A stretch of DNA of 64,000 bases. It comes from Rugalucina vietnamica. Its lineage: Eukaryota > Mollusca > Bivalvia > Lucinida > Lucinidae. The position numbers were made by a program, and so were the translations under genes. The DNA is taken from assembly GCA_964017185.1 (NCBI GenBank), contig OZ024876.1, positions 11,099,726 through 11,163,725 on the forward strand, written 5' to 3'. Positions 44,673 to 55,651 of this stretch are shown piece by piece; position 1 is the first letter of the stretch, and each line of letters opens with the position of its first letter. The notes under the pieces were generated by a model. That model was given only the letters and a program-made list of their open reading frames with translations, searched no databases and was not told the origin of the DNA.

Positions 44673-45269
44673 TTCACTAAGGTTCCTTCAGGTCACCTCA
44701 TTAATCAAATCTGTAATTGACAATCGGTCTCAGACTAGTAATTATCCTTAATTGCGATAATTATCAGTTAGGGCAATATAACTTTTGAACAAAAGTGTCG
44801 GTTTGTCTTCAGAAGTGTCGGTGAATTGTCTCAAAATCTGTCGGTGAATTGTCTCAAAAACCGTGTCGGTGAGTTGTCTTGTCGGTGAATTTTCTTGATT
44901 CCAGACGCCCAGCCCCTGGCAGTGTACGACTACGAGGATTGAACCAGGGACCCCTCTGCCCAAAGTCCAATACGCTACCGACTGTGCCAACCCGCTCCAC
45001 AAAAAATGAAGAAAAAAAATCATACTTTGTGCCTTTTTGTTCTATATTCATGTGCATGAAATCGACAGAGTTTCTACTTTCACTTTCACTTAGGCAAGTC
45101 GTAAACCGTTATGGAATTGCGACATCAAAATAAACGAAGGCATGGGTCGTTTCGGCCTTCTTTCTTTCTTTTGTATGTATTATCCTCCAACCGCTGGTAG
45201 CACCCACGTATTAAACGTGGTAAAATGTCAATTATATTAGTTAACGTTTTCACTGAGAATCTAAAAGCA

Positions 45270-46195
45270 GAAATTGGAGATGGTGCAAAGAAGAGCTGCA
45301 AGGTACACCACAAACCGCTTCGGGAACACAAGTAGTGTCACTTCCATGCTTCAGCACCTCCAGTGGGAGTCACTCGAGTCCAGGAGAGCCAAGATCCAGC
45401 TAACCTTATTCTTCAAAGTGGTTAACGACTTGATTGACATCCCAGCTGCTGACTACTTGACTCCAGCAATGAGCAGGACTAGATCGTCACATCGGAAGAA
45501 ATACAGACAGTTTTCCAATTCGACAGACACCTTTAAGTTCAGCTTTTTCCCCCGTACAGTACCTCTGTGGAATTCTTTACCAGCCACTGTTGCTGAGGCC
45601 CCTTCTTTGGTATCTTTCAAGGAGGGGTTATCCACCCTGTTATTCTAAGTAAAGTTAGGTAGGGGCCCAGGTGCTTAGTAACTTGCCAAGGTGGGGAGCT
45701 ATGCTGTCGGGGACGTAAGGGCCCTGGTACCTGCAAGGAAGGCAGTTTGGTCTTTGCCTGGTGAGCCAAAAGCACCTGGGAAAACTTTCTTCCTTCTCTC
45801 TTTTTTATTTTGTATCCCTTACATTATTATGCCCCATTTATTTGAAATCCAGTGGCGGATTTAGAGGGGGTTCGGGGGGTTCGCTTGAACCCCCCTCTGG
45901 AAGCAAATTATTTCATTTTCATGGGAAAACTTATGAAAAATCGGGTAAAATGTTGGAAACGAACCCCCCTTTATGGTTTTGAACCCCCCTTCCAGAAATC
46001 CTGGATCCGCCCCTGAAATCTTACTGTTATAAACTTATTCTCAACAAATATCCTTATTATGCTTGTATTACTTCTATCTGCCTTTATTCTCTTATTTTTC
46101 GTCTTTTCTAGCATTACCACCAGAAGTCATCCCGTTGAGTAATAGTCAAATCGTGACGGTTCAACGTACCGATGTAGATGTAGATGTAGATCTAA
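45270..46195 (+). mobile_element. LINE 3' end (CR1/Jockey-like), 5'-truncated
   Basis: The frame ending at 45648 encodes the C-terminus of a non-LTR reverse transcriptase protein: EMVQRRAARYTTNRFGNTSS, VTSMLQHLQWESLESRRAKI, FKVVNDLIDIPA, FFPRTVPLWNSLPATV. This is the standard end of CR1/L2/Jockey-group ORF2 proteins. About 550 bp of 3' untranslated region follows, ending in GATGTAGATGTAGATGTAGAT. An in-frame stop lies just upstream of KLEMVQ, and everything further 5' is missing. A hAT MITE sits in the 3' region. Confidence 0.85.
45854..46011. mobile_element. hAT-type MITE in the LINE 3' region
   Basis: AGTGGCGGATTTAGAGGGGG at left and CCTGGATCCGCCCC at right, with GAACCCCCCT words inside both arms. 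TGAAATC followed by C or T lies on both sides, an 8-bp duplication with one change. The GTGGCGGAT ends are common in animal hAT MITEs. Confidence 0.8.
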
Positions 46196-46329
46196 AGGTT
46201 TGTGCACTTAGATAAAGAAGCTTTATTTAACGTCGCGTTTTTTTTTAACAGACAACATTAGCTCATGAGCTATTATGCGACATAACAAATATCCTTAACA
46301 GATACTTACCTGCCTTCTTGTATCTTCCT

Positions 46330-46475
46330 GGAACTACCCTTTTATTGCGAGCGTCAGCAAGGGAGCTACCAGTACCATTTTTTACGCCTTTGGTATGGCG
46401 CGGCCGAGGATCGAACCTGCGACCTCCCGATCCCGAAGCGGACGCTCTACCAGTTGAGCTATCGGGGCCGGTACT
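46330..46475 (-). mobile_element. tRNA-derived SINE
   Basis: On the minus strand: GGCCCCGATAGCTCAACTGG, TAGAGCGTCCG (A box), GTCGCAGGTTCGATCCTCGG (B box), then GCGTAAAAAATGGTACTGGT, AGCTCCCTTGCTGACGCTCG and TAAAAGGGTAGTTCCAGGAA. The post-tRNA block resembles a conserved SINE central domain seen in marine invertebrates. Acceptor and T stems do not pair, so it is not a working tRNA gene. Confidence 0.8.
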
Positions 46476-46479
46476 TGCT

Positions 46480-46914
46480 GAACTTGCTAAATTCAAAATT
46501 TAGCACCCACCCAACATCTGAGATGATGATCAGAAATTGATCGACTCAGTATATGAAGATAGATAGATAGATACTTTACAGTTTTGTGTCAACTCCTTCA
46601 TCTCTTCTACTTCTTGTTGTTGTATATTCCGCCTGTATATAGGCGTATAGCCAAGGACCAGTTGCAGAATATCGTTTCTGTCTCTGAAGTTATCAGACCT
46701 GTAACCATTTATGAATTTCCAGAGGTTGTTGAAGGCACACCTCGAAGCTCTGCCAGATACTGGTTTCTGACTCACCGAAGGGCTTGACACCGTAGTAACA
46801 TATGAGTGAGTGTCAGAATATCTCTATATACGGTATCACAGCATACAATCATAAAACAGTTTGTATAAGTAAAATAACCTGTTACCAAAGTACTTTCCAG
46901 TGGTAGAAATTTCA

Positions 46915-46915
<1 letters not shown>
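46480..46915. other. Intergenic with (GATA)n microsatellite
   Basis: AGATAGATAGATAGATA lies at 46557..46573. Nothing else assigned. Confidence 0.5.

Positions 46916-46916
<1 letters not shown>

Positions 46917-46958
<42 letters not shown>
46917..46958. repeat. Poly(T) tract (about 41 bases)
   Basis: An uninterrupted T run, the longest in the window. Confidence 0.9.
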
Positions 46959-46961
<3 letters not shown>

Positions 46962-47033
46962 GTTTTGTGGCCGACATCTTTGCCACAACGGAGCATGCGA
47001 CCGGGTGCTAATTCCACATTTTTCTCTGGCAGT

Positions 47034-47252
47034 CATACATGTGACATCTCCCTATTTCGGAGGGATCTCCCTATATTTGAGCAAATGTTCCTATTTGAAA
47101 TTTCAAAATTTCCCTATATATCTTATACACCTCCCTATTTCAAATTTCAGATCTCCCTATTTGAAATCAAGATTTTCCTTCTGTGTTAAATTATTCGCCC
47201 TATTCGAAAAGTTAATCTCCCTATTTGGCTTCTCATGTGTATCACATGTATG
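47034..47252. mobile_element. hAT-type MITE with TCTCCCTATTT repeats
   Basis: CATACATGTGACA at left and TATCACATGTATG at right; CTGGCAGT (8 bp) flanks both sides (47026..47033 and 47253..47260). Inside, CTCCCTATTT-type words occur about eight times. Relatives at 37318..37536 and 60976..61070. The 8-bp duplication fits hAT. Confidence 0.85.
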
Positions 47253-47581
47253 CTGGCAGTCCACACTACAATAACGAGTAAGTTGACAGCGCTAACACTG
47301 CTTAAATTCCTCTCCTTCTTAGGTTAACCCAGGGAAGATACGCTGGCATCTAGTTATCAGCTATATATCTAATGTTTTATGTATGTTCTTCCTGCGCATA
47401 ATACTCAGTAATGAGGATGACGCAGTATCAATAGATAGATGGATAGATAGATGTTTGAGTCTCTTTCTCTTGGTTTTTGGGATCAAATCTAGCTTCTTGT
47501 ATAACAGTGCATGTTTTTCTTGTTATTTTTTTTTTATTTTACTGTTTACTGAGTTTATCAATTTCTGACCATTACCTCAGA

Positions 47582-47685
47582 AGCTGTGGAAATGTGACTT
47601 GCTCAAAGCCACAACGATAGGCGCCCCGGCTGAGGGACCGCTGGGTCCGGAGTCAACCACTCTACCCCTGCGCCAGTCCGCTAAA
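47582..47685 (-). mobile_element. tRNA-derived SINE
   Basis: On the minus strand: GCGGACTGGCGCAGGGGTAG, AGTGGTTGACTCCGGACC, then GTTGTGGCTTTGAGCAAGTC and ACATTTCCACAGC. It shares its 3' part with the split SINE at 43937 and lacks the inserted element. Confidence 0.7.
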
Positions 47686-47689
47686 AGAG

Positions 47690-48371
47690 TCCATACACCA
47701 GCCTTCCACCATGATACTGCAGCCTTTGCAGTCTGAACCAGAGATATATACTATACAGAGATTTGAAACTGCTATTGAACATCGATATTTGCCCCCGCTA
47801 TGACTGTCGCCCAGGTAGACAGGTAAATCGAGGGAAAAAATCAATATATTTATCGGCCGCTGAATCTGTTCTGAAAGTTTGTATATTAGCAAAAATATAT
47901 TGTTAATATTTTCTTCGTTTGGTTCGCTATTATCTAGATAATAGTAGAAATATTTATTTTTGTTAAATAGGCCTTCGAGTTTCCAACAAATAGATACTAA
48001 ACACGCCCGGTATCTTTGTTAAAAAGAGTTATTTATTTACGGTTGATAATTTATATAATTATTATCCTTTGTCCTACGATTTGTAAAAGCCGTTGTTGTT
48101 GTTTTTTTTTCTCCCACAAATTAATACGTTTTTAATTATGCTTATTATCTACGCGACTGGACACATTTGAAACAATTATTTAAGAACTATCTTTAGATTA
48201 AAGAAATCGCCGATTGATTAATCTCGCCGTAATACTAATCATATTTAACGGCGAAAAAAGAAACGATAATTAGTGAACAAGGCGCTTATTAAAATAAAAT
48301 GCATATTTAAGCTTTAACTCCGACAGTTCAAGGCATTTCAAATTCGCAATTTACGTTAAACGCGCGTCAGA
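47690..48371. other. Upstream of the zinc-finger exon
   Basis: AT-rich. No defined promoter; possible TATA-like words occur near 48300 (AAAATGCATATTTAAG). Confidence 0.4.
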
Positions 48372-48491
48372 ATGTCTTACGGAAAAGACGATTTTTTACA
48401 TTGGGATGATGATATTGATCTTGATTCTTTGCTAGGTGATTATACGTGTAGTGAAATTGAACTCACGGACGATGATGAACCATCGACAAAC

Positions 48492-48526
<35 letters not shown>

Positions 48527-48675
48527 AGAAAGCAAAAAAAAAGTGAAAAGTGACAATAGTGAAAATAGTGCTAAGGCTAAAACGTACAATTGTTCCGAGT
48601 GTACTAATTCGTATGCGTCGATATCTGGGTTGCGCGGTCATCTACGAAAAAAACATGGAATTACAAATGCAAAAG
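48372..48675 (+). CDS. C2H2 zinc-finger protein, first coding exon
   Basis: Encodes MSYGKDDFLHWDDDIDLDSL, an acidic N-terminus (residues 6-36), a lysine run at about 42-51, a second basic part to residue 60, and one C2H2 finger, YNCSECTNSYASISGLRGHL to KKH (Cys74, Cys77, His90, His95). The exon ends after NAK with GCAAAAG followed by the consensus donor GTAAGG, so more exons should follow. No downstream exon could be identified; the next 1 kb has none with coding character and retroelements begin near 49780. Likely nuclear DNA-binding, family not recognised. The lysine run is encoded by an almost pure A tract (48494..48525), prone to length change. The stop-terminated reading past the donor is probably intron. 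Confidence 0.65.
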
Positions 48676-49775
48676 GTAAGGAGGCCATTCAATATTTTGA
48701 TCTTGTATATTTCATTGTTCGATTTTTTTTCTCTCTCGATTTTCCCAAAAATGACTTTTTATCAGGTGTTTTCCTGCAATGTTTTCACAATGTTTAACGA
48801 ACATGTGAATTAAAATAATTATACACAATTTTTGTCTATCTATCTTCATAGCTATACTGAGTCGATCAATTTCTGATCATCATCAGTTTTAAGCTCCTTT
48901 TAGCCAAAATTTAGCTAAATTCAGTTCAGAAGCTAACATCTAGGATGTCCTGAGCCTGCTGTAAAATCATTTGTCATTTTTTCTTTCAAAATGTAACTTT
49001 TTCATCTTATTTGCAATGCCAAATAAGGTGTAGAAAATATCGCCATTTTAAATTCAAAAGCGCGAAAAGTTGTGAAAAACAGCTGTTTAATTCGGACGAT
49101 TTGACCCTGTCAAAAATACCCAAACAGTATCAAAGGGCAATAAAACGATTTGTAAGACATTGCTCTTTAAGAATATTGATGATGTTTATCAAAAAATGTC
49201 ATTCATGGAAGCCTTATAATGAAAAATAAAACGCATCGTTTTGAGATCGGACGGAACAGATTTTCCTAAAATTACAAAAATAGTCAATATTTATACGATC
49301 ATAACCCAAACGCAGTCACGCGCTGAGTGCTAATTTACAAATAAAACGACTTTTACATCTTTCTTCTTTCATATTTTGTTGATTAAAAATTACCTAGCCT
49401 ATTAATAACAACGCGTTGCAGTAAAAAAGTACCGACTATTTTACGCTTGGTCGCCATTTTGAAACCTTCAACAAGGATTGCATCGTTTTATCAACGTAAA
49501 ATACACGAGTAAAAACCCAATAAGAACACTACAAATTCCAGAATCTGGTTCATAAATGAAAGATAAAATGCTTATCATTTCTTTAGGACTAAAATATTGC
49601 TTCATCAGATGTATAAAATCGCCGATGGAAGTTGATTTTTATAGCGTTGAAATTGTCTTCGTTTAGAGTAAAAAAACAAAATGGTGGAAGTAGGTGGAGC
49701 CACAGGTAGAGGCGCGTCAATCAAAAGTGCCCGCTAGGTGGACTTTCTTATCTCTTCATCTTTATCTCAGTCTGA
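48676..49775 (+). other. Probable intron of the zinc-finger gene
   Basis: No exon assigned. A 72-codon frame at 49011..49229 is basic and Cys/Lys-rich but has no recognisable domain and no good acceptor. Confidence 0.35.
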
Positions 49776-49779
49776 ACGT

Positions 49780-51398
49780 ACTACAGTTGAACAAAGCCAA
49801 TATCTCAGATACCGAAGCCCCCTTTTTAGATTTTCTTTATGTTGCAAATGGATTTGTTTCTTCTAAAATTTATGATAAACGCGATGACTTTGATTTTGAT
49901 ACAGTAAATTTTCCGTTTTTGGATGGTGACGTTCCTCGTCGTGCTTCTTATGGTGTATACATTTCGCAGCTTATTAGGTTTGCTAGAGTCTGCAATCATG
50001 TTACGGACTTCAATGCTCGAAATAAATGTTTAACGACCAAACTTCTCCAACAGGGCTATCGGTATCATAAACTTCGAAAAACATTTTCTAAATTTTATCG
50101 TAGACTCTATGAATTGATTTCCAAATATAATGTTGGGTTGTTTTTGTTTTTTGTTTTCTTGTTACTCCCATCAATCAATTTCTGACTATTCTTGGGAGGT
50201 GTACGTTGTACACTCCGGTGTGTTTGCAGGATGAGCCTACATGCATGAGGATAGAACATGTGTAGGGGTCTTTAACCTGCACAGGGGATGACTGTCCCTG
50301 CACAGGGGGCCTCCATTTAATATCCCGATCCGAAGGACGGCACACTGTATCATGTCATTCCTGCAAATGACACGAAGGGAAGCGTGTTCGGACCAACAAA
50401 TTTTCCTCGCCGCCGGCGGGGATCGAACCCGGGACCTCTTGCACAAGATGCCAGTGCGCTAACCACTCGGCTACCTCGCTTCCACGTTAAAGACGCGTTA
50501 AAGACGCTCTTAGCTGAGGGCCTTTCGGAACCAAAATGTTATGGTGACTTGGTTTACAAATTTTAGACACTGATAGGAAGGAATGTTTTTTCTTTTCAGT
50601 TCAGAAAAATCATTACACGTTACAGACGTATAGGTTATAACTTGAATGTCATGCGACAGTCTGCATGCTTAGTTTTTAACCCAACCATGGTTGATGACTA
50701 TGCTGCCTTCTTTAATTACACGCCGGTGGGTCGGGCGTCAGACTCTATGATGGCCCCGACTTAAAGCTATTCATTTTAGTTGGTTGGGCCAGAGCTTCTT
50801 GTCTGTTGCTTGGCCCACCGGAGTCCAACTGATGTTTTTCTTTTGCTCCGGGTTTCAGTAAGTTATTCGGCGCCCAGGGATCTCCATCGTCGGGCCGCTT
50901 ACTGAATCTGTTGAGTCCTTGTTTTTGATTCATCAGGATGTTTATCATGATTTATTTGTTTGTTCTTGATTGTTCATTGACTAGTTAGAGATTCACCACG
51001 AGGACCGAAGAACTAACTAAATGTTATGAACCACTGCAGAAGCTAAGGGTGAGGTTATGGCCATGTAAAATCGATTTAAGCCCGCCGGTAATTTTATATT
51101 ACTTATCGTTCCAAGGCGATACTTCTGTGGTGGTTATTTTTGTTTTATGTCTTGGTGTTTAAAATTTTTGTGCTGTTGGCGCCTTATGTATGTTTTCATA
51201 TTTTTAGTTAAGTTAAGATAACTGAGTGGCCACCTATTGGAAAAATAGCTGCTCATTCGGCTTAAGATATGTTTTCATGGTATAAGTACCTGATTGTAAA
51301 TTTACTTTTCCCCACCTCGGTTTTTGGAGTGGGAATATTTTTCTGATTGCGCCTTTTCCTGATCTTTGCCTTCTTGTACCTTTTTGCAGGTGCTCTGG
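49780..51398 (+). mobile_element. Penelope-like retroelement copy, + strand, broken
   Basis: The second half of a Penelope-like reverse transcriptase plus 3' region. The peptide LNKANISDTEAPFLDF, then YDKRDDFDFDTVNFPFLDGD and RRASYGVYISQLIRFARVCN matches the minus-strand copy at 52781..53806 closely. It is split by a SINE (50140..50485) and carries breaks. The 3' part ends CTTTGCC-TTCTTGTACCTTTTTGC near 51398. Confidence 0.8.
50140..50485 (-). mobile_element. tRNA(Leu)-type SINE, near full length, inside PLE copy
   Basis: On the minus strand: GGAAGCGAGGTAGCCGAGTG, GTTAGCGCACTGGCATC (A box), GGTCCCGGGTTCGATCCCCG (B box), then TGCCGTCCTTCGGATCGGGA, TATTAAATGGAGGCCCCCTG and a 3' end GAAATTGATTGATGGGAGTA. 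The tRNA part has a leucine-like D arm (GCCGAGTGGTTA). The central block is of the conserved-domain SINE type. About 345 bp. Confidence 0.85.
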
Positions 51399-51404
51399 CT
51401 TTAC

Positions 51405-51645
51405 ACCCTTTCCGTCATCTGTGTGGGTCAGTACAGTCCACGATCAGCTGCGTGAGGTCTTGTCATAATGCTAACAGGCCCGTACTCTGCTGGACATCTT
51501 GAATTGCTTCAAGAGCCTCTTGCAGCATTGGACCCCGCGTTTCCTCCAGAGTTGACATTCCAAGAGAAAGTGGAATAATGTTTCATTAGTCGACCCACAG
51601 AGGAGGCAGGTTGTTGTCGTTGTCGTTTGTAACTTCCTTCAATGT
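51405..51645 (-). mobile_element. LINE C-terminal fragment
   Basis: The minus strand reads a series like LEETRGPMLQEALEAIQDVQ, typical of the extreme C-terminus of non-LTR ORF2 proteins after the CCHC-like knuckle. Fragment only. Confidence 0.5.
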
Positions 51646-51649
51646 TTGG

Positions 51650-51675
51650 AAAAAAGGTACAAGTAGGCAAAGATC
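51650..51675 (-). mobile_element. Penelope-like 3' end fragment
   Basis: AAAGGTACAAGTAGGCAAAG with ATCTTC is the same terminus as at 52162 on the minus strand. Confidence 0.5.
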
Positions 51676-51879
51676 TTCACGTTAGTGAATAAATGACCTT
51701 ATTTTAAACTTTTAATTTGCAACCCATTGATATTAAGGAATGTTTATTTCAAATCTTTCAAGAATCTAATGTAGAACATAGCATAGACCCCTGGCAACTG
51801 ACTCAAATTTAAACAGAAAGTCCTCCCTTTGTGTTTCTTTCAAATTTAACTCAACTGCTGTGCAGTCCAAAATCAGCGC

Positions 51880-52160
51880 AACTAACAACTCGGAGTCGCG
51901 GCAAATCACTGCTGCTCCTCATCTCCAAGATATTGTAATAAGACAGACTGATTTAATCGTCTTGATAAATGGATCTCGGCTTTCCGAAAGCGAATGACAC
52001 ATCAGCAGAAAATGTTCATGGTCTTCCGGATTCTCACCACACAGCAAACATGTTGGGTCAATAGTGTACTGATTGAACTTAGCACGAACAGATGGAAGAA
52101 CATATGCGCCTGTTATGAGCCTTGTCTTTATGCCAGCTTTCTTAATTGCCATAGGAATGA
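51880..52160 (-). mobile_element. LINE zinc-knuckle (zf-RVT) fragment
   Basis: Minus-strand peptide RLITGAYVLPSVRAKFNQ, then DPTCLLCGENPEDHEHFLLM and CHSLSESRDPFI, the Cys-Cys-His-Cys knuckle at the end of non-LTR retrotransposon polyproteins. The Penelope-like copy begins at its upstream edge, so that element landed in this LINE. Confidence 0.75.
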
Positions 52161-52161
52161 A

Positions 52162-54145
52162 AAGGTACAAGTAGGCAAAGATCAGGAAAAGGCGCAATCA
52201 GAAAGAGATTCCCACTCCAAAAACCGAGGTGGGAAAAAAACCAAACTAACAATCAGGCACTTATACCATGAAACATATCGTAAGCCGAATGAGCAGCTAT
52301 TTTCCCAATAGGTGGCCACTCAGTTACCTTAACTTAATTAAAAATATGAAAACATACATAAGGCGCCAACAGCACAAAAAATTTTAAACACCAAGACATA
52401 AAACGAAAAGAACCACCACAGAAGTATCGCCTTGGAACGATCAGTAACACAAAGTTAATGGCGGGCTTAAACCAGTTTTACAGGATCCTAACCTCACCCT
52501 CAGCTTCTGCAGTGGTTCATAACATTTAGTAAGTTCTTCGGTCCTCGTGGAGAATCTCTAACTAGTCAATGAATCATCAAGAACAAACAAATAAATCATG
52601 ATAAACATCCTGATGAATCAAAAACAAGGACTCACAGATTGAGTAAGCTGCCCGACGATGGAGATCCCTGGGCGCCGAATAACCTACTAACTCCGGAGCA
52701 AAAGAAAAACACCAGTTGAACCCCGGTGTGCCAAGCAACAGACAAGAAGCTCCGGCCCCAACCAACTAAAATGAATAGCTTTAAGTCGGGGCCATCATAG
52801 AGTCTGACGCCCGATCCACCGGCGTGCAATTAAAGAAGGCAGCATAGTTATCAACCATGATTGGGTTAAAAAATAAGCATGCAGACTGTCGCATAACATT
52901 CAAGTTATAACCTATACGTCTGTAACGTGTTATGATTTTTCTGAACTGAAAAGAAAAATCATTAATTCCTATAAGTTTCTTAAATTTGTAAACTAAGTCA
53001 CCATAAAATTCAGGTTCCGAAAGGCCCTCACTTAAAAGCGTCTTTAATCCAACATTATATTTGGAAATCAATTCATAGTGTCTACGATAAAATTTAGAAA
53101 AGGTTTTTCGAAGTTTATGATACCGATAGCCCTGTTGGAGAAGTTTTGCCGTTAAACATTTATTTCGAGCGTTGAAGTCTGTAACATGATTGCAGACTCT
53201 AGCAAACCTAATAAGTTGCGAAATGTAAACACCATAAGAAGCACGACGAGGAACGTCACCATCCAAGAAAGGAAAATTTACTATATCAAAATCAAAGTCA
53301 TCGCGCTTATCATAAATTTTAGAAGAAACAAATCCATTTGCAACAGAAAGATGTAGATCTAAAAAGGGGGCTTCGGTATCTGAGATATTGGCTTTGTTCA
53401 ACTGAAGTTCAGGTGGATAAATTTGATTGACCATCCCTTCAAAATAAGGGTTGTCAATATGCAAAAGGTCATCGAGGTACCTAGATGTGGAATTAAAAGC
53501 CTCGATAACATCAGCTTGATTATCATGGTTAAGAGAATCCATGGAATCTCTTTCGTAGCAGTATAAAAATAAATCAGCTACGAGAGGTGCGCAATTTGTA
53601 CCCATCGGAATTCCAACAATTTGTCTGTATAACTTGGTCCCAAATCTAATATAAATATTATCAAGGAGATAGGACAAGGCGTCGCATACAATCTGACATG
53701 ACCAAAGTGTATACCGACTTTGGTCAGAGGAAGTGAAAAAAGCCTTTCTGTCATTACATGCCAAATAAAGTGAACCATAGTTTTTAATGCCCTTTTGAAT
53801 GTCCACTCTATCAAATCAAGAAGTTTTTCTTTTATTAGATTATGTGGTAATGTTGTATACAGAGTAGAAAAATCATACGTGGACAAGCTTGTCGCACGGA
53901 ACCCTCTACACTTCAATTTACTGAAACCTGCATTTTTCAAGACACAATGTGCCTCACCAAATTCGTATTTTCCAGTATTCAAAAATCTGAGTGATGATTT
54001 ATCACTCACCTCAAGTTTTATCTTATTAACCCAATATGCATTGATATGCTCATCAATTGTCTGTTTCCACGAAGCCTTAGTCAATTCACTATTCAAAGGA
54101 TCTAAGGTACTAGGTAGGCTAGGAAGGTTGCATCAGAGCCACACT
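52162..54145 (-). mobile_element. Penelope-like retroelement copy, - strand, broken
   Basis: The longest retroelement copy here. Coding part lies at about 52781..54096. Reverse transcriptase landmarks: DFSTLYTTLPHNLIKEKLLD (the Y-T-S/T-I/L-P motif of Penelope-like RTs), GIPMGTNCAPLVADLFLYCY, SRYLDDLLHI (catalytic YLDD-type box), then APFLDLHLS and RDDFDFDIVNFPFLDG. A GIY-YIG endonuclease was not seen in the C-terminal ~180 residues. 3' region from 52780 down to the AAAGGTACAAGTAGGCAAAG end. It looks broken, with at least one break in the coding part. It is in the opposite orientation to the copy at 49780..51398. Confidence 0.85.
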
Positions 54146-54149
54146 GGCT

Positions 54150-54537
54150 GAATATGGCCCGGTTTATAAATATGGTCCACTGTAAATTAAGCAGGCATAA
54201 GGTATTGGCTCAACTTTTTACTTCATTGTGTACTGTAGAGAAACTGTACATTTACAGCCTTACTTATATTTACAACTAGTGCATGATATTTTCAGGCGTG
54301 TGTTGTTCTTTTGGGCGAAACGACTCTCTGGAGAAGGAAGAATCGACCTGGTACCGTCAGACAAATGATGTCGTAATAGATCATGCCGATTTACGGTAGG
54401 TACATGATGCTTGCCCTGAGAAAATAAAATGAGTGTGAAAAACAAGCAATAAAGCTCAACGTTTGTATGAAACAAAAGGTTGTCAACTATTTGTGGTAAA
54501 GGAAAACAAAAGATTAAGACATTTTCAAGGTTTCAAA
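54150..54537. other. Intergenic, nothing recognised
   Basis: No exon or shared repeat seen. Confidence 0.4.
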
Positions 54538-54918
54538 TTTGGGGCACTTTCACGTTAAATTAGAGAATTGAAAATCGGACATTTGGACCTATATAATTGT
54601 TTTAATATTTTGTCTAATACAAATAGAATACTATCTACTTATGCGCCTGACCGCCAGCTCCTTGTTGTGAAAATTTCGTTAAGATCGGTCCATTAGTTCT
54701 CCTGTAATGGTGAAAAATGCACATTTTTTGGGACAAATAAAATTCCCATTTTAAAATTTACACTTTAAAACAATGTATTTTTCTGCAATGGTGACTGTAA
54801 AGTAATAAAATAGGGTGTTTTCATGAAGTGTACATGACCTATTTACTGCCAACAGAAAATCATCCATGAGCAAAAAAAAAGTGTAAAAAAAATTACTTTC
54901 ATAGAAAACCTTAAATTT

Positions 54919-55292
54919 GTCCCAAAAATGTCCTCACCAGAACAAGGGGTTTATTAGAGGACAACAGATGCAAGGTAAGTTAAGAATTTTGTCGCTATAA
55001 TAAACTTAAACATCCCAGTAACTGAATAAATGAACATCTTTATGGTTCTGTCAACAGTTTCAAGAATAGTAGCCTTCCAAAGAACTTTACCATGCATTGT
55101 CCCAAAAAAATGTCCTCACCAGAACAATGTTTTTTTCTGCAATACAGCTTGGCTGTTGCAAAATGTGATGAAAATGTGCTAAAATTCCAGGTTATCTCCT
55201 ATCCTGTTGAGCTTGCTGTCATCTGGTACTGATTTTGTAATCATAATTTGACAGAATACATCGAAAATAGCAAATGTCCTCACCAGAACATT
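54919..55292 (+). repeat. W1 word repeats, left block (about 180-bp spacing)
   Basis: TGTCCTCACCAGAACA occurs at about 54929, 55114 and 55274, twice preceded by GTCCCAAAAA; an inverted partial word TTTTTTGGGACAAA is at 54724. Sequence between words is much less similar than the words themselves. Confidence 0.8.
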
Positions 55293-55623
55293 AGGCCTTC
55301 TATTATAAGTTAAAGGTTTTAGGATTTATTGACCACTAATGTCTTTTTTTTAAGTTTTGTTATCTTTGTTGAAATGACCCTGTACTTGAAAATGTCCCCA
55401 GATATGCTTGAGTATTTTATACTTTTGGTAAAATTGTAGATTTGACCTCATATACTACAGACATTAAGATGTGAAATGAGACAGTTGCCGATATAACAAC
55501 TATTTTCATTCATATTTTATGAAATTTCATTTCTTATAGCAATGTAAAATGAAGTAATTGAACTGTGGATGTATATATCCTAAAGGAATTTGATAGTATG
55601 CATCCCAAAAAACAGGTAAATAA

Positions 55624-55651
55624 TGTTCTGGAGAGGACATTTTTTGGGACA
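55624..55651 (-). repeat. W1 word, inverted copy
   Basis: TGTTCTGGAGAGGACA followed by TTTTTTGGGACA: the complete W1 on the minus strand. Confidence 0.9.

Larger units (their letters stand above)
43980..44901. mobile_element. Mutator-like non-autonomous element
   Basis: Both ends carry repeated words GACAATTCACCGACA and GACAACTCACCGACA, inverted at the right (TGTCGGTGAATTGTC). CAGACGCCC (9 bp) flanks both sides (43971..43979 and 44902..44910), and the flanks are two halves of one SINE. A 9-bp duplication and long repeat-rich arms fit the Mutator superfamily. Contains another palindrome (44498..44672). Confidence 0.85.
43937..45000 (-). mobile_element. tRNA-derived SINE split by a Mutator-like element
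   Basis: On the minus strand the head is GTGGAGCGGGTTGGCACAGT, GGTAGCGTATTGGACTTTG (A box) and CCCTGGTTCAATCCTCG (B box); the 3' part GTGGTCTTGAGCAGGTCACA lies at 43944..43970. The two halves are separated by 43980..44910. An unbroken relative is at 47582..47685. Confidence 0.75.

Noticed and set aside
46390-46470. tRNA gene, possible Pro(CGG) on the minus strand
   Set aside because: The anticodon arm looks plausible but acceptor and T stems do not pair, and a SINE body follows directly. It was annotated as a SINE.
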